DNA of 64,000 nt from Chitinophagaceae bacterium (GTDB lineage Bacteria > Bacteroidota > Bacteroidia > Chitinophagales > Chitinophagaceae): assembly GCA_016720775.1 (NCBI GenBank), contig JADKJX010000004.1:507088-571087 (forward strand), written 5' to 3'. The position numbers and the translations under genes are program-made. Every line of letters begins with the position of its first letter. Positions within the stretch are counted from its first letter, which is position 1. The notes below the pieces were generated by a model, which did no database searches, was not told the DNA's origin, and saw nothing but the letters and a program-made list of their open reading frames with translations. Shown here piece after piece: positions 17,488 to 27,084 of this stretch.

Positions 17488-18321
17488 ATGCAAAGTCCCC
17501 AGGTTGAAAATATAAGCATTCACAAGATCAATGCCGGTGAAATAAGCGAAACAGAAGATAAAGTGGCCGTGGAAGAACCGCTGGAAATTCAACTGGCATA
17601 CAGCAGTGCCACCGGCCGCATGCAAAAGAATATTGCCGTTACCATGCGTACCCCGGGCAATGATAAAGAACTGGCCGCCGGGTTTTTATTCACCGAAGGC
17701 GTGATAAAAAACAACGAAGCGATCCAGGAAATAAAACAATCACCTGCAGATGAGAACCAGGTATTGGTTGTATTAAAAGAAAATGTGCAGCCTGTGCTTG
17801 CAAATACGGCAAGAAATTTTTACAGCACTTCCAGTTGCGGTGTTTGCGGCAAGGCAAGTATTGAAGCCATCTGCATCGCTTCACCATATGGGGCTGTGAA
17901 AGATACCATTACCATAAACAGCTCATTGCTTTATTCGTTGCAGGATACTGTAAAAAAACAGCAACAGGTATTTGAAGAAACGGGCGGCATTCATGCCAGT
18001 GCTTTGTTTGATGTTGATGGCAATTTCCTTATGTTACGGGAAGATGTGGGCCGGCACAATGCACTGGATAAGATCATAGGCGCCGTACTGATGAATAATC
18101 AACTGCCATTAAATAACTGTATTTTATTTTTAAGCGGAAGGGCAAGTTTTGAACTATTGCAAAAAGCCGCCATGGCAGGAATAAGGATCGTTGCTGCTGT
18201 TGGTGCACCATCCAGCTTAGCGGTGGAAATAGCGAAGGAGCAGAATATTACGTTGGTTGGGTTTTTAAAAAGCAACCGGTTCAATATATATTCGGGAGAA
18301 GAAAGGATAGGTTTAAAATAA
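17488..18321 (+). CDS. fdhD: Formate dehydrogenase accessory sulfurtransferase
   Basis: 277 aa. The family CxxC motif is in STSSCGVCGKAS (Cys117 and Cys120), followed by FEETGGIHASALFD and the REDVGRHNALDKIIGA signature near residue 175-190. FdhD passes sulfur from a cysteine desulfurase to the Mo cofactor and is needed for active FdhF-type enzymes. It is the middle gene of mobA-fdhD-DUF7009 and faces the fdh structural genes, which end about 500 bp downstream on the opposite strand. Confidence 0.94.
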   Translation: MQSPQVENISIHKINAGEISETEDKVAVEEPLEIQLAYSSATGRMQKNIAVTMRTPGNDKELAAGFLFTEGVIKNNEAIQEIKQSPADENQVLVVLKENVQPVLANTARNFYSTSSCGVCGKASIEAICIASPYGAVKDTITINSSLLYSLQDTVKKQQQVFEETGGIHASALFDVDGNFLMLREDVGRHNALDKIIGAVLMNNQLPLNNCILFLSGRASFELLQKAAMAGIRIVAAVGAPSSLAVEIAKEQNITLVGFLKSNRFNIYSGEERIGLK

Positions 18322-18360
18322 AACTTTAGTTTACCCCAACGGCGTTTAAAAAGTAAAAAG

Positions 18361-18732
18361 ATGAAACTACGAATCAAAGGAAACTCTCTACGGATTCGGC
18401 TCACCAAAACCGAGGTGGACAGGATCTCATCAGAAGACGGTTACCTGGAGGAAGAAACTTCTTTCGGCAATACCAAACTGATCTATGCCCTGCAACAGGT
18501 AAGCAGCGGGAATGAATTATCCGCTTCCTTTGAAGGAAATAAGATCACCCTGTTCGTTCCTTCCGCCTTAACGAATGGCTGGCCGGTAAATGATACTGTA
18601 GGATTTGAAGCAAACATGCCGTTGCCCGATAACAGATTTCTCTATCTCTTACTGGAAAAAGATTTTGCCTGCCTCGATCATACCAACGAAGACCAGAGTG
18701 ATAACTATGAGAATCCAAACAAGGTTTGTTAA
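18361..18732 (+). CDS. DUF7009-like small protein in the fdh cluster
   Basis: 123 aa, starting MKLRIKGNSLRIRLTKTEVD. The opening RIKGNSLRIRL pattern and the mix of short beta strands match small proteins I know from Bacteroidota formate dehydrogenase loci (DUF7009). No catalytic motif is visible. It starts 39 bp after fdhD on the same strand, so co-expression is likely; a helper role in cofactor insertion or enzyme assembly is inference. The last residues (ENPNKVC) are acidic and polar. Confidence 0.72.
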   Translation: MKLRIKGNSLRIRLTKTEVDRISSEDGYLEEETSFGNTKLIYALQQVSSGNELSASFEGNKITLFVPSALTNGWPVNDTVGFEANMPLPDNRFLYLLLEKDFACLDHTNEDQSDNYENPNKVC

Positions 18733-18737
18733 GAGTT

Positions 18738-18819
18738 GAACCACATAGAACATAGGGCACATAAGAAACACATAGACGTCCTAAGTAAAATCTATGTTTT
18801 CTATATGCCTATGTGGTTC
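18738..18819. repeat. CACATAG word palindrome between convergent fdh operons
   Basis: Left arm 18738-18777 reads GAACCACATAGAACATAGGG then CACATAAGAAACACATAGAC. Right arm 18787-18819 reads AAAATCTATGTTTTCTATAT then GCCTATGTGGTTC. The outer 12 bases are perfect complements. It fills the gap between the DUF7009-like stop (18732) and the fdhF stop (18829), a good position for a bidirectional terminator. Confidence 0.7.
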
Positions 18820-18828
18820 AGAAAAAAA

Positions 18829-21639
18829 TTAAACAGCACTCTTATACTTTCCTTTGCTCTTTCTTATATTTACCGCCACCACTTTATATTCCGGGCACAT
18901 GGCTTCGCTGTCGGATAAGTCTGAAGTAATATTATTCATCATGATCTCCGGGAAATGGAAAGTTGAACTTAATATACCGGGCTTTACTTCATCGGTTATT
19001 TTTGCTTTCACATCCACCTTGCCCCTCGGCGATTCCACACATACCATATCGCCTTCGCTTATTAAATGTTTGGCAGCATCCGCCGGGTTTATCATCAGGT
19101 AATCATCTTTCAATATCATGGCATTGCCCGTTCTCCTCGTCATGGCACCACAGTTATAATGTTCCAGTTCCCGGTTGGTAGTGATGATATAGGGATATTC
19201 TTTTCCATGCTGAACGATCTCTTCCGTTTCTTTAAAACTGTTGTACACAAATTTTCCAAGGCCACGTTTGAAAGTATCAACATGTAGCATGTCGGCGTCG
19301 CTTCCGTCTTTCGCCACCGGCCATTGCTTGCCGTTCTCACCCAGTTCTTCCCACTTAACACCTGCAAAGAAAGGAACGATCTGTGCGATCTCTTCCAGTA
19401 AAGTATCCGCATCATAATCCGGTTGTGCATAGCCCATGCGATTCATGATGTCCACAATGATCTGCCCGTCGGCCTTTGTTCCTTCAATCGGTTCTACTAC
19501 TTTATTCACCCGCTGTATCCTTCTTTCACCATTTGTGAATGTTCCGCTCTTTTCCAGGAAGGAAGCACCGGGCAAAATGACCGTTGCCAGTTTTGCCGTT
19601 TCCGTCATGAAGAGTTCCTGCACCACAAACAACTCAAGATTTTTTAACGCCGCAACAACCTTATGTGTATTGGGGTCCGTCTGCGCCATGTCTTCCCCGA
19701 TCACCCAGACTGCTTTCAGTTTATTATTCAATGAAGCCTCATACATCTGCGGAATTTTATAACCGACATGAATGGGAAGCTTCACGCCATAAAACTGTTC
19801 ATACATTTTATGATTCTCCGGAATGGTAATATCGAAGTATCCGGCCCCCTGGTAAGGCTGGCAACCCATATCGGCCGCACCCTGCACATTGTTTTGTCCA
19901 CGCAACGGATTAACACCCACTCCTCTTCTGCCGATGTTGCCGGTGATCATGGCAAGATCAGCGATCAGCATCACCGTGAATGTGCCCTGCGAATGTTCCG
20001 TTACGCCCAATCCATGAAACGACATGGCATTGGGTGCAGAAGCATAGGCCATGGCCGCTTCACGAACCAGGTTCCGTTCAACCCCGGTGATCTTTTCCAA
20101 CTCATCGATATTGAGTTTTAAAATATGCTGCTGAAAATCTTCATAGCCTTCGGTGCGCCTGCTGATAAAATCTTTATCTTCCAGTTTTTCACTGATGATG
20201 TAATAGAGCATCATGTTCAACAATGCCACATTTGTACCCGGCCTCAACTGCAAATGATAGTTTGCATACCGGGCTAACTCTGTTCTGCGTGGATCAATAA
20301 CGATCAATGTCTTTCCCTTGATGGCCTGCTGTTTTATTTTAGCACCGGTTACCGGGTGTGCATCGGTTGGGTTAGCGCCGATCACCATCATGCAATCGGT
20401 ATAGTTCAGATCTTTTATTGAATTGGTAGCAGCGCCGGTTCCAAATGTGCGTTGCATGCCAATGGCAGTGGGCGAATGACAAACCCGTGCACAACTATCA
20501 ATATTGTTGGTGCCGATCACCGCACGGATGAATTTCTGCATCAGGTAATTCTCTTCATTGGTGCAGCGGGCAGAAGAAATGCCGGCAATATAATCAGGAC
20601 CGAAATTATTTTTTATCTCCGTCAGTTTGTTTGCAATGAAATCATAAGCTTCTTCCCAACTCACCGGAACAAATCCGCCGTCCCTTTTTATCATAGGTGT
20701 TCTGATCCGGTCTGCATGATTGTAGAATGAAAAAGCAAAACGTCCTTTCAAACAGGTGTGGCCCTGGTTGGCTTCGGCATCGTAAGGCGCCTGTATGGAA
20801 TGAACCTTGTTTTGTTTTACGGCTACATCTAAATTGCAACCCACGCCGCAGTAGGTGCAAACCGTTCTTACTTTTTTATCAACAGCAATCGACTTTGACT
20901 CAAACACATCTGATATCGCTGAAGTAGGACAAGCCTGTGCACAGGCGCCGCAACTCACACAATCCGATTGCTCAAAATTAACTTCCATGCTCTTGACGAT
21001 GTGACTGTCGAACCCACGGCCTGCCATACTTAAAACAAATTCGCCCTGCACTTCATCGCAGGCACGCACACAACGGTAGCAGTTGATGCATTTTGAAAAA
21101 TCCGAGGTCATGTACGGATGACTCAGGTCCTTTTTCTTATCGAGATGATTTTTCCCTGCGGGATAACGCACATCACGTACCCCAACCTTCGCAGCTACCG
21201 TTTGCAGTTCGCAGTTATTGTTCACTTCGCAGGTAAGGCAATCGAGGGGGTGATCGGTGAGCACCAGTTCGATGATGTTCTTCCGTAACTTCTGTATCCG
21301 ATCCGAATGCGGATAGATGTATGAATTCGCCATCACCGGTGTGTGGCAACTGGCCTGTGATTTTACAGTTCCGTTCTCAGTAAGCGCAACATCCACGCTG
21401 CAAACCCGGCAGCTACCGAATGGCTCCAGGTTTGGCGCATCGCAAAGTGTGGGCACATAATCTTGTCCAAAATTTCTCCTGATGAAGGCAAGAATCGTTT
21501 CGCCTTCATTTATTTCATAAGGCTTGTGATCTATAAAGGCAATACCCGCCTTTGGCTTACCATTGGTGGAGCCATAGGTAAACGTAGCGCCCTTCGCCGC
21601 CTGCTCGTGTTTATCTTCTCGTCTGTAAATGATGCCCAT
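18829..21639 (-). CDS. fdhF: NAD-dependent formate dehydrogenase, large molybdopterin subunit
   Basis: 936 aa. The N-terminal region holds a 2Fe-2S ferredoxin domain (Cys66, 77, 80, 98), a NuoG-type His-Cys cluster (HPLDCLTCEVNNNC, 130-143) and two 4Fe-4S ferredoxin motifs (CINCYRCVRAC at 184-194; CVSCGACAQAC at 227-237). The molybdopterin domain starts with CTYCGVGC (261-268) and Cys296. The Mo ligand is Cys387 in RVCHSPT, not selenocysteine. The C-terminal domain has the MopB dinucleotide-binding fold. It oxidises formate to CO2 (or the reverse) and passes electrons to the NuoEF-like subunit encoded 83 bp upstream. The length and N-terminal clusters match soluble FdsA-type enzymes. Confidence 0.94.
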   Translation of the reverse strand: MGIIYRREDKHEQAAKGATFTYGSTNGKPKAGIAFIDHKPYEINEGETILAFIRRNFGQDYVPTLCDAPNLEPFGSCRVCSVDVALTENGTVKSQASCHTPVMANSYIYPHSDRIQKLRKNIIELVLTDHPLDCLTCEVNNNCELQTVAAKVGVRDVRYPAGKNHLDKKKDLSHPYMTSDFSKCINCYRCVRACDEVQGEFVLSMAGRGFDSHIVKSMEVNFEQSDCVSCGACAQACPTSAISDVFESKSIAVDKKVRTVCTYCGVGCNLDVAVKQNKVHSIQAPYDAEANQGHTCLKGRFAFSFYNHADRIRTPMIKRDGGFVPVSWEEAYDFIANKLTEIKNNFGPDYIAGISSARCTNEENYLMQKFIRAVIGTNNIDSCARVCHSPTAIGMQRTFGTGAATNSIKDLNYTDCMMVIGANPTDAHPVTGAKIKQQAIKGKTLIVIDPRRTELARYANYHLQLRPGTNVALLNMMLYYIISEKLEDKDFISRRTEGYEDFQQHILKLNIDELEKITGVERNLVREAAMAYASAPNAMSFHGLGVTEHSQGTFTVMLIADLAMITGNIGRRGVGVNPLRGQNNVQGAADMGCQPYQGAGYFDITIPENHKMYEQFYGVKLPIHVGYKIPQMYEASLNNKLKAVWVIGEDMAQTDPNTHKVVAALKNLELFVVQELFMTETAKLATVILPGASFLEKSGTFTNGERRIQRVNKVVEPIEGTKADGQIIVDIMNRMGYAQPDYDADTLLEEIAQIVPFFAGVKWEELGENGKQWPVAKDGSDADMLHVDTFKRGLGKFVYNSFKETEEIVQHGKEYPYIITTNRELEHYNCGAMTRRTGNAMILKDDYLMINPADAAKHLISEGDMVCVESPRGKVDVKAKITDEVKPGILSSTFHFPEIMMNNITSDLSDSEAMCPEYKVVAVNIRKSKGKYKSAV

Positions 21640-21664
21640 AGCAAGGATCGTTTATTTTAATTAC

Positions 21665-21714
21665 AACCGCAAAGACACAGAGACGCTAAAACAACTTAGC
21701 GACTTAGCGGTAAA
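21665..21714. repeat. Short GCAAAG/CTTAGCG word palindrome
   Basis: AACCGCAAAGACACAGAGAC followed by GCTAAAACAACTTAGCGACTTAGCGGT. The ends AACCGC / GCGGT and the inner CGCTAA / TTAGCG are inverted matches. It occupies the gap between the two fdh structural genes. It looks like a small or decayed member of the GCAAAG class found at 30.7 and 35.9 kb. Confidence 0.5.
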
Positions 21715-21722
21715 CATTCTTC

Positions 21723-23372
21723 CTATTTAAAATACGGTCTCAACTCTCCTTCAAAATACTGCAGTGCATTTTTTACCGGCAATGGCAATCCCCCGCCCAA
21801 TGCACAAAGCGAACCCGTTTCCAGTGTTTCCACCAGGTCGTCCATCAATTGCCGGTCAATTTTATAATCAGAGGTTCTTGCTTTGTTGATCAGTTCATAG
21901 CCTCTTGTTGAACCCAAACGACAGGGAAAACATTTTCCGCAGCTTTCATGTGCGGTGAACTGAAACAAATGTTCCAAATATTTTATGATGGGGAATTTCT
22001 CCGGCAGGCAAACGATGGAAGCATGTCCCAGTAAAAAACCATTTTGTGAAAATGATTCAAAGTCAACCGTAAGGTCTTTTACTTTTTCAATTGGCACCAG
22101 CCCGCCCAGCGGGCCACCGATGTGCATGGCTTTTATTCTTTCTTTGAATCCACCACCGGGTTCATTTATTACTACTTCCAAAGGCGTACCCATGTCCACT
22201 TCATAAATACCGGGCTTGTTGAAGAAGCCATCCAATGAAACAAGTTTTGTGCCGGTGGATTTTCCTTTTCCTATCGATGCAAATTTCTTTCCGCCATTCT
22301 TTATCACAAACGGAATGCAGGCAAGTGTTTCCACATTGTTCACCACGGTAGGTTTGTTGAACAGTCCTTCCTGTGTGGGGTAAGGCGGACGAACACGTAC
22401 TTCTGGCCGTTGGCCTTCAATACTCGAGAGCAAGGCGGTTTCTTCTCCACATATATAGGCGCCCATGGCCTTAATGAGTTTGAAATTATAATTGAAACCC
22501 GTGCCTAAAATATTTTCGCCAAGTAATTTTTCATTAAGAAGGTCATTCACTGCCTGCTGCATGATCTCCTGCGATTCGGGATATTCAGCACGTATATATA
22601 ACACGCCCGTATCTGCCCCCACAATATATCCTGCGATCATCATGCCCAGCAAAACACGGTGCGGTTGATGCTCCATTAAATACCGATCTGAATATGCACC
22701 GGGATCGCCCTCATCGGCATTGCACACAATGAATTTTTGCCTGCCTGCTGTGTTACGACAGGAATCTAATTTGAATGCAATCGGAAAACCGGCGCCTCCT
22801 CTCCCTCTCAATCCGGATTCTTTTAATTCAGCCAGTAATACTTCGGGTGATCTTGATAAAGCAGCGGAAAGTGTTTTGTAATATTCTTTTATTCCAGTAA
22901 ATGCTTCTGTTAAAACAGCCGTACCGTAAGAACCCACCTGGTAAGTATCAACCAATTTTGATCTTTTACTTTTTACTTCCTCTATTTGATCCACAGCCTT
23001 ACCCGAATAGTTCTTTCCATCATAATTGAATGCGCTGTTCTCATGGCACCTGCCCAGGCAACACATTTCTCCTATTTCATTTGCATCAAACTGGCTGCTT
23101 AGTTTTTCCTTCAGCGCATCCTGTGTACCGGCGGTTAGGCAGGCGCTGCCATTGCACACGAATACTTTCTTTCCTTTATTTTCTTCCTTTAAAAAATCGT
23201 AGAAACTTGCGGTGCCGAATACATTGGCCTTGCCCACCAGGAACTCACTGGCCAGTTCTTCCATCCTTGCCCGGGAGGGCGTACCTGTTTCGGTTGCAGC
23301 GATGCCCAGCGCCTCAAAAAGGTTATTTTTTAACCCCTGTCTGCCGGATAGTTCGCCCAGGTTTTTGGACAT
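21723..23372 (-). CDS. NuoE-NuoF fusion diaphorase subunit of formate dehydrogenase
   Basis: 549 aa. Residues 1-125 are a NuoE-like thioredoxin-fold 2Fe-2S domain (Cys73, Cys78, then CLGRC with Cys105 and Cys109). Residues 165-549 are NuoF-like: FMN loop GRGGAGFP (190-197), NAD-binding CNADEGDPGAYSDR, and the 4Fe-4S motif ESCGKCFPCR (Cys478, 481, 484) plus Cys523. It should transfer electrons from the FdhF-type subunit to NAD+ through FMN. Natural fusion of NuoE and NuoF is the FdsB type of arrangement. It is first in the minus-strand operon, upstream of the large subunit. Confidence 0.92.
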   Translation of the reverse strand: MSKNLGELSGRQGLKNNLFEALGIAATETGTPSRARMEELASEFLVGKANVFGTASFYDFLKEENKGKKVFVCNGSACLTAGTQDALKEKLSSQFDANEIGEMCCLGRCHENSAFNYDGKNYSGKAVDQIEEVKSKRSKLVDTYQVGSYGTAVLTEAFTGIKEYYKTLSAALSRSPEVLLAELKESGLRGRGGAGFPIAFKLDSCRNTAGRQKFIVCNADEGDPGAYSDRYLMEHQPHRVLLGMMIAGYIVGADTGVLYIRAEYPESQEIMQQAVNDLLNEKLLGENILGTGFNYNFKLIKAMGAYICGEETALLSSIEGQRPEVRVRPPYPTQEGLFNKPTVVNNVETLACIPFVIKNGGKKFASIGKGKSTGTKLVSLDGFFNKPGIYEVDMGTPLEVVINEPGGGFKERIKAMHIGGPLGGLVPIEKVKDLTVDFESFSQNGFLLGHASIVCLPEKFPIIKYLEHLFQFTAHESCGKCFPCRLGSTRGYELINKARTSDYKIDRQLMDDLVETLETGSLCALGGGLPLPVKNALQYFEGELRPYFK

Positions 23373-23426
23373 GTGATTTGTTTACAGCAATTTAAGATTT
23401 TTTGGGGGAAGAAGGAAGAACTATTA

Positions 23427-23515
23427 ATTAAGAATTAAAAATGAAGAATTAAGAATGAAATGCCCTTTTCGTTCCAGCGGAATTTTCATCTTATACTCCT
23501 TAATTCAAAAAGGTT
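23427..23515. repeat. ATTAAGAATTA low-complexity intergenic block
   Basis: TTAATTAAGAATTAAAAATG then AAGAATTAAGAATGAAAT, with a weak inverted counterpart near 23485-23510 (CATCTTATACTCCTTAATTC). Similar AATTAAGAATTA words recur at 26707-26725, 30838-30856 and 53238-53260. The inverted match is poor, so this is the least certain of the word repeats. Confidence 0.4.
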
Positions 23516-23620
23516 TTATGTGAAACCCCGCTGAGACTGAACCGGATGCAGCCTTCAAAATTCTACATTCCTTGTTCCTTGTTCGTTATTTGTATTTCTT
23601 ACCGCCGCAAAAGAACCCCC

Positions 23621-24538
23621 TCAATACAAAGGCTGCGTTCCCTCGGTTAAAACCACCCGGCTCACCAAACTAAAATAAGCGGCCACCAGCAGTTGTTGTG
23701 CCGGGGAGTTTTTTGAATTTAGGAACAGAACATCTTTTAACTCAGGGTCAAACACGGTCTTGATCTGCGGCGCATGTTGCAGGAATGCAACCAACGAATC
23801 GCCCTTCATAAGGCAATAGCCCTGGAGCAACTGCATGGGTTTTGCATTTTTCCCCCGTGAAAGGTCTTCTTTATATAATGGTTTTATAAAAAAAGAATCA
23901 TTGCCGTATTTCACGTATCCTTTGATGGCGGCAGAATCAAAATCCTTCTTCGCCTTTTCGTGTTCAAACCAAAATTGCAGTTCCGCATCTGACTGCGGCA
24001 ACTGCATGCTGCCCGACAATACCCTCTTATAGGGCGTGATGATTATATTATCCCGGTTGCGGTCGTAGTTCGGATCATTTTTATCCGGTTTCACAATGAT
24101 ATCCGACAGGATGGAATGCGACTGTGACTCCGATTGAAAGCTTGTCATTTTATACCGCACCATGCATTGCAACGAATCGGTACCAAAGACCATTTTACTT
24201 TCTGCCTCCCTGATCACGAGTGAAGTACGGGGAATGATGACGCCGAAGGTTACGGTTGTATCGTACCGGGCCGACTTGTTCACCGAATCACTGATCACCC
24301 GGTATTCCAATACTGCTACCCTGCCTGTATTTAAAAGCGGGTACTTTATTTCACCCGACCTGAAATCCTTGTCTGCGCCTTTTGGCAATACCAGGGTTTT
24401 CATACTGGTTGCGCAGGAGATCAGCAGCGAACATGCGGCCAGCCAAACATACTGTGATTTAGAAATGATCACGTCTTTTATTTTGTTCCATGAAGGTATG
24501 CCCGGTATACCATGCATTTCTATGACTTTGGTAAGCAA
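23621..24538 (-). CDS. Probable lipoprotein of unknown function
   Basis: Up to 305 aa. The hydrophobic stretch YVWLAACSLLISC ends in a lipobox Cys, but the ATG at 24538 leaves a 30-residue polar leader. A GTG at 24472 would give MIISKSQYVWLAACSLLISC, a standard signal, and is my preferred start. The mature region has predicted beta structure and no motif I recognise. A second lipoprotein lies upstream on the same strand (24612-25520), so the pair may be co-transcribed. Confidence 0.65.
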   Translation of the reverse strand: MLTKVIEMHGIPGIPSWNKIKDVIISKSQYVWLAACSLLISCATSMKTLVLPKGADKDFRSGEIKYPLLNTGRVAVLEYRVISDSVNKSARYDTTVTFGVIIPRTSLVIREAESKMVFGTDSLQCMVRYKMTSFQSESQSHSILSDIIVKPDKNDPNYDRNRDNIIITPYKRVLSGSMQLPQSDAELQFWFEHEKAKKDFDSAAIKGYVKYGNDSFFIKPLYKEDLSRGKNAKPMQLLQGYCLMKGDSLVAFLQHAPQIKTVFDPELKDVLFLNSKNSPAQQLLVAAYFSLVSRVVLTEGTQPLY

Positions 24539-24611
24539 GCGTGATGAGGATGATCAAATAAAAAGTTACGTTCATTCTTCCCTTCGGCCAGGCTGCCGTT
24601 CATTAAAATTA

Positions 24612-25520
24612 TCATTTAGCTACCCGATGCATTATGGATGTCTTCTCAAAATAACCTTCCCGGATAAGCCAGAGCATTTCCGCAGTGCTCCACCGGCAAT
24701 CAAAATAAAACTGATCATATTTGGAAGGCCGCTCGTAAAACATACAGGGAAGTTTGCCTGTGCTACTGTTGCATTCCCATTGGTTGAGCTGACCGTTTGC
24801 TGCTATTTCAAGGACGACCAGCCTCCACCAGTTTTCCCCTTCACCCACCGAGAGTATCGAGTTATTGATATTAAAAACGTAGAGGCTGTCTGTAAGTTTC
24901 CGGAGAAATGCGTTCTGCCCAAGGTCGATATAAAGGGAATCTTTTTTAAGTACGGTGATCGTATCTTTCAACCTTGCATATGCATAGCCCGCGGTCAGAA
25001 AGCGATCGGGATCTATTTCGTAGATCCTGTTCCCGCTGATAAGATATTTTCTTACCGTATCAACTGTTTTTTTCAGTGAGTCATACAGTATCTCCTCTTC
25101 ACCCTCGAAACCTTCAGGCGGGTAAATGAATTCTTTTTTCTTATTCAGCCTTGGCCATGCTCCGGCAAGTATCTTGTTTTTCCCTGAAATAAATATAGCC
25201 AGGTAATCCCTGCAGAAAGAATAAGAAACATTGTCGTCATCCTTTTTGCCGGGCGCCCCTTTATTTAGCTGATCATTCCCGGTATTGGATTGGTTCCCTC
25301 CCTTCCCGTTCAAAGGAACGCTTAATTGAAGGTCATACGTCATCGTATCTTTTTCTTTCCAATCGCCCAGCAATTCGGCCGGAAACTGGTAAATTTTTTC
25401 TTTGTCGTAAGGTTGTGGCTGGGAAAAATTGTAAAAATTGCAGGAAATAAGAAGAAAACTAATTGCACTAATGATACTGTATTGACAGAAGTTGTTTAAC
25501 CTCTTAAAGCTCTTTTTCAT
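24612..25520 (-). CDS. Lipoprotein of unknown function
   Basis: 302 aa. Signal MKKSFKRLNNFCQYSIISAISFLLISC with lipobox Cys27. The mature part begins NFYNFSQPQPYDKEKIYQFP and has ELLGDWKEKDT near residue 48, which resembles the start of lipocalin-like or lipoprotein domains that open with a GxW pattern. A polar insertion rich in Gly, Asn and Lys is at 70-95. Two Trp pairs (ENWWRL, EMLWLIREGYF) fall near the C-terminus. No family assigned. Confidence 0.7.
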   Translation of the reverse strand: MKKSFKRLNNFCQYSIISAISFLLISCNFYNFSQPQPYDKEKIYQFPAELLGDWKEKDTMTYDLQLSVPLNGKGGNQSNTGNDQLNKGAPGKKDDDNVSYSFCRDYLAIFISGKNKILAGAWPRLNKKKEFIYPPEGFEGEEEILYDSLKKTVDTVRKYLISGNRIYEIDPDRFLTAGYAYARLKDTITVLKKDSLYIDLGQNAFLRKLTDSLYVFNINNSILSVGEGENWWRLVVLEIAANGQLNQWECNSSTGKLPCMFYERPSKYDQFYFDCRWSTAEMLWLIREGYFEKTSIMHRVAK

Positions 25521-25732
25521 AAAAAAATAATTCTTTGGTAAGGTAAGCCGGGAAATGTATGAAGAGTATGACAGTAATCATTTAACTGCAGGATATTACT
25601 GATTGCTTTTAAACCGGTAAGATTTCCTTCTTCCATAATGTGACAACAATCACAGCAGTCAATACCCGGTATCATTGAAATCCGGTCCTTTGTTTTTTAG
25701 CTTCGGTGATCATTTTATCTAAACCAATTGTC

Positions 25733-25987
25733 ATGAAAGAAGAACGGGATTCTGAACTCTGGCAACAGGCAAAAGCCAGGGCTGATTTTAAGATACACCT
25801 TACCACCTACCTTGTTATCAATGGCATAATATGGCTCACTTGGTTATTTACAGGCGGCATTCACCGCTATCCCTGGCCAATATGGCCAACCATGGGCTGG
25901 GGTATTGGTATCATATTTAATTACCTGTCGGTGTACAGGTTCAGGAACACGGTGGAGAAAGAATATGAGAAATTAAAAAGAGAGTAA
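25733..25987 (+). CDS. 2TM domain protein
   Basis: Start at 25733 (MKEERDSELWQQAKARADFK). 84 aa with two transmembrane helices joined by a short loop: residues 22-42 (IHLTTYLVINGIIWLTWLF) and about 52-68 (PTMGWGIGIIFNYLSVY), followed by a charged tail. The pattern A-x-x-R-x-x-F-K-x-H-x-x-x-Y and P-x-W-P matches the 2TM domain (PF13239), found alone or joined to histidine kinases in Bacteroidota. Role unknown. Confidence 0.82.
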   Translation: MKEERDSELWQQAKARADFKIHLTTYLVINGIIWLTWLFTGGIHRYPWPIWPTMGWGIGIIFNYLSVYRFRNTVEKEYEKLKRE

Positions 25988-26090
25988 TTGGCGGTTGGTA
26001 GCAGGCCGGGTTGTTAAGAACTACAAAAAATCATCCTCTCTTTCCGGATACATGATTTCCTGAAGTATATTTAGGAAATAAGCAATTGTT

Positions 26091-26702
26091 ATGAGGAGGA
26101 TATTATTACTGCTTGCATTGCCCGTGCAACTACTCGCCCAGCACAAATTACCGGAAGTGAAATACCGCTGTATCATATCTGCCGATAAAGAAATTTACCA
26201 GCCGGGGGAAATACCCAGGATCATCGTTGAAATAAAGAATAATTCAACAGAACCATTGCTCCTTGCAAAGGCGCTGGATGGCTCCGACATCAAGTGGCGC
26301 TTCCCGTATGCATTTTTTACAATAATCAAAATTGGTGATACAAGTTATACCACGCACTTTCCCGGCAGGTGCGGTAACCTGAATGATATCAGGCCCGATG
26401 ATTTTGTGGAAGTAAAACCGCATTCAACATTCTATCCATACCAGGTACATTATCCCACCCGCCCGGATAATATCTATGCGTTTGATTACAGGTTCACAGA
26501 CCCGGTTAATTTTTCCCGGCCTGGAAAATACCTGGTCCGGTTTTATTATTCCACCCGGGAAGATGACTTTAAAAAATGGAGAGGAAGATTTTATGGCAGG
26601 GAGCCTGACCCCATTGTTTACCAGGAGATGCTCGGTCTTTTTGCCAAGGTCTCAAAACTGGAGATAGAGAGCAACAAGCTTATCATAGAAGTGAAGGAGT
26701 AA
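26091..26702 (+). CDS. Secreted Ig-like/BsuPI-like protein, unknown
   Basis: 203 aa. A short signal peptide MRRILLLLALPVQLLA is cleaved before Gln17. The mature protein has the strand pattern YRCIISADKEIYQPGEIPRI and IIVEIKNNSTEPLLLAK, typical of single immunoglobulin-like domains related to BsuPI-type inhibitors. A conserved-looking GRCGN and a YFSRPGKYLVRFYYST-like strand follow (written here from FSRPGKYLVRFYYS). No enzymatic motif. It stands alone. Confidence 0.6.
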   Translation: MRRILLLLALPVQLLAQHKLPEVKYRCIISADKEIYQPGEIPRIIVEIKNNSTEPLLLAKALDGSDIKWRFPYAFFTIIKIGDTSYTTHFPGRCGNLNDIRPDDFVEVKPHSTFYPYQVHYPTRPDNIYAFDYRFTDPVNFSRPGKYLVRFYYSTREDDFKKWRGRFYGREPDPIVYQEMLGLFAKVSKLEIESNKLIIEVKE

Positions 26703-27084
26703 GAAATAGGAATTAAGAATTAAAGAACTAGCTGTATTTCATTCTTCACCTGCCTGTAGGTAGCCAGTCATAAAACGGCATCACCCGTCCGGGTGAATAC
26801 CGGGAACTGATCCCATAAACTTTACGTTTGAAATTTAATTGTTTGGGTGGGGAAGACTTGTGCCAATTTGGAGGAAGCAAAACCCATGGTAAAAACACAA
26901 GTATAGTGCATAAAAAAATCCTGAATTGTAACATTTATTACATAACTGTTTTAAGCCTGCTGATTTGCTCAGAAATCATATGCGCCGCTGATTAAACTCA
27001 TTATATACTCACTTCAGCATCATTAAATCCGGGGATTAACTGTTTGATTTTTGTCCTGTAAATAATCATTTAAAAATAAGAACA
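26703..27084. other. 382-bp intergenic region upstream of the sulfur operon
   Basis: It carries a dispersed-repeat copy (26807-26874, separate entry), a short AATTAAGAATTA word near 26710, and the likely promoter region of the SQR operon. No gene seen. Confidence 0.5.
26807..26874 (+). repeat. Dispersed intergenic repeat, copy A
   Basis: It shares CTGATCCCATAAA, TTTACGTTTGAAATTTAAT and GGGGAAGACTTGTGCC, in that order and similar spacing, with the element at 63279-63352 (copy B). The match is roughly three quarters identical by eye. Neither copy codes for a recognisable protein. Confidence 0.5.
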
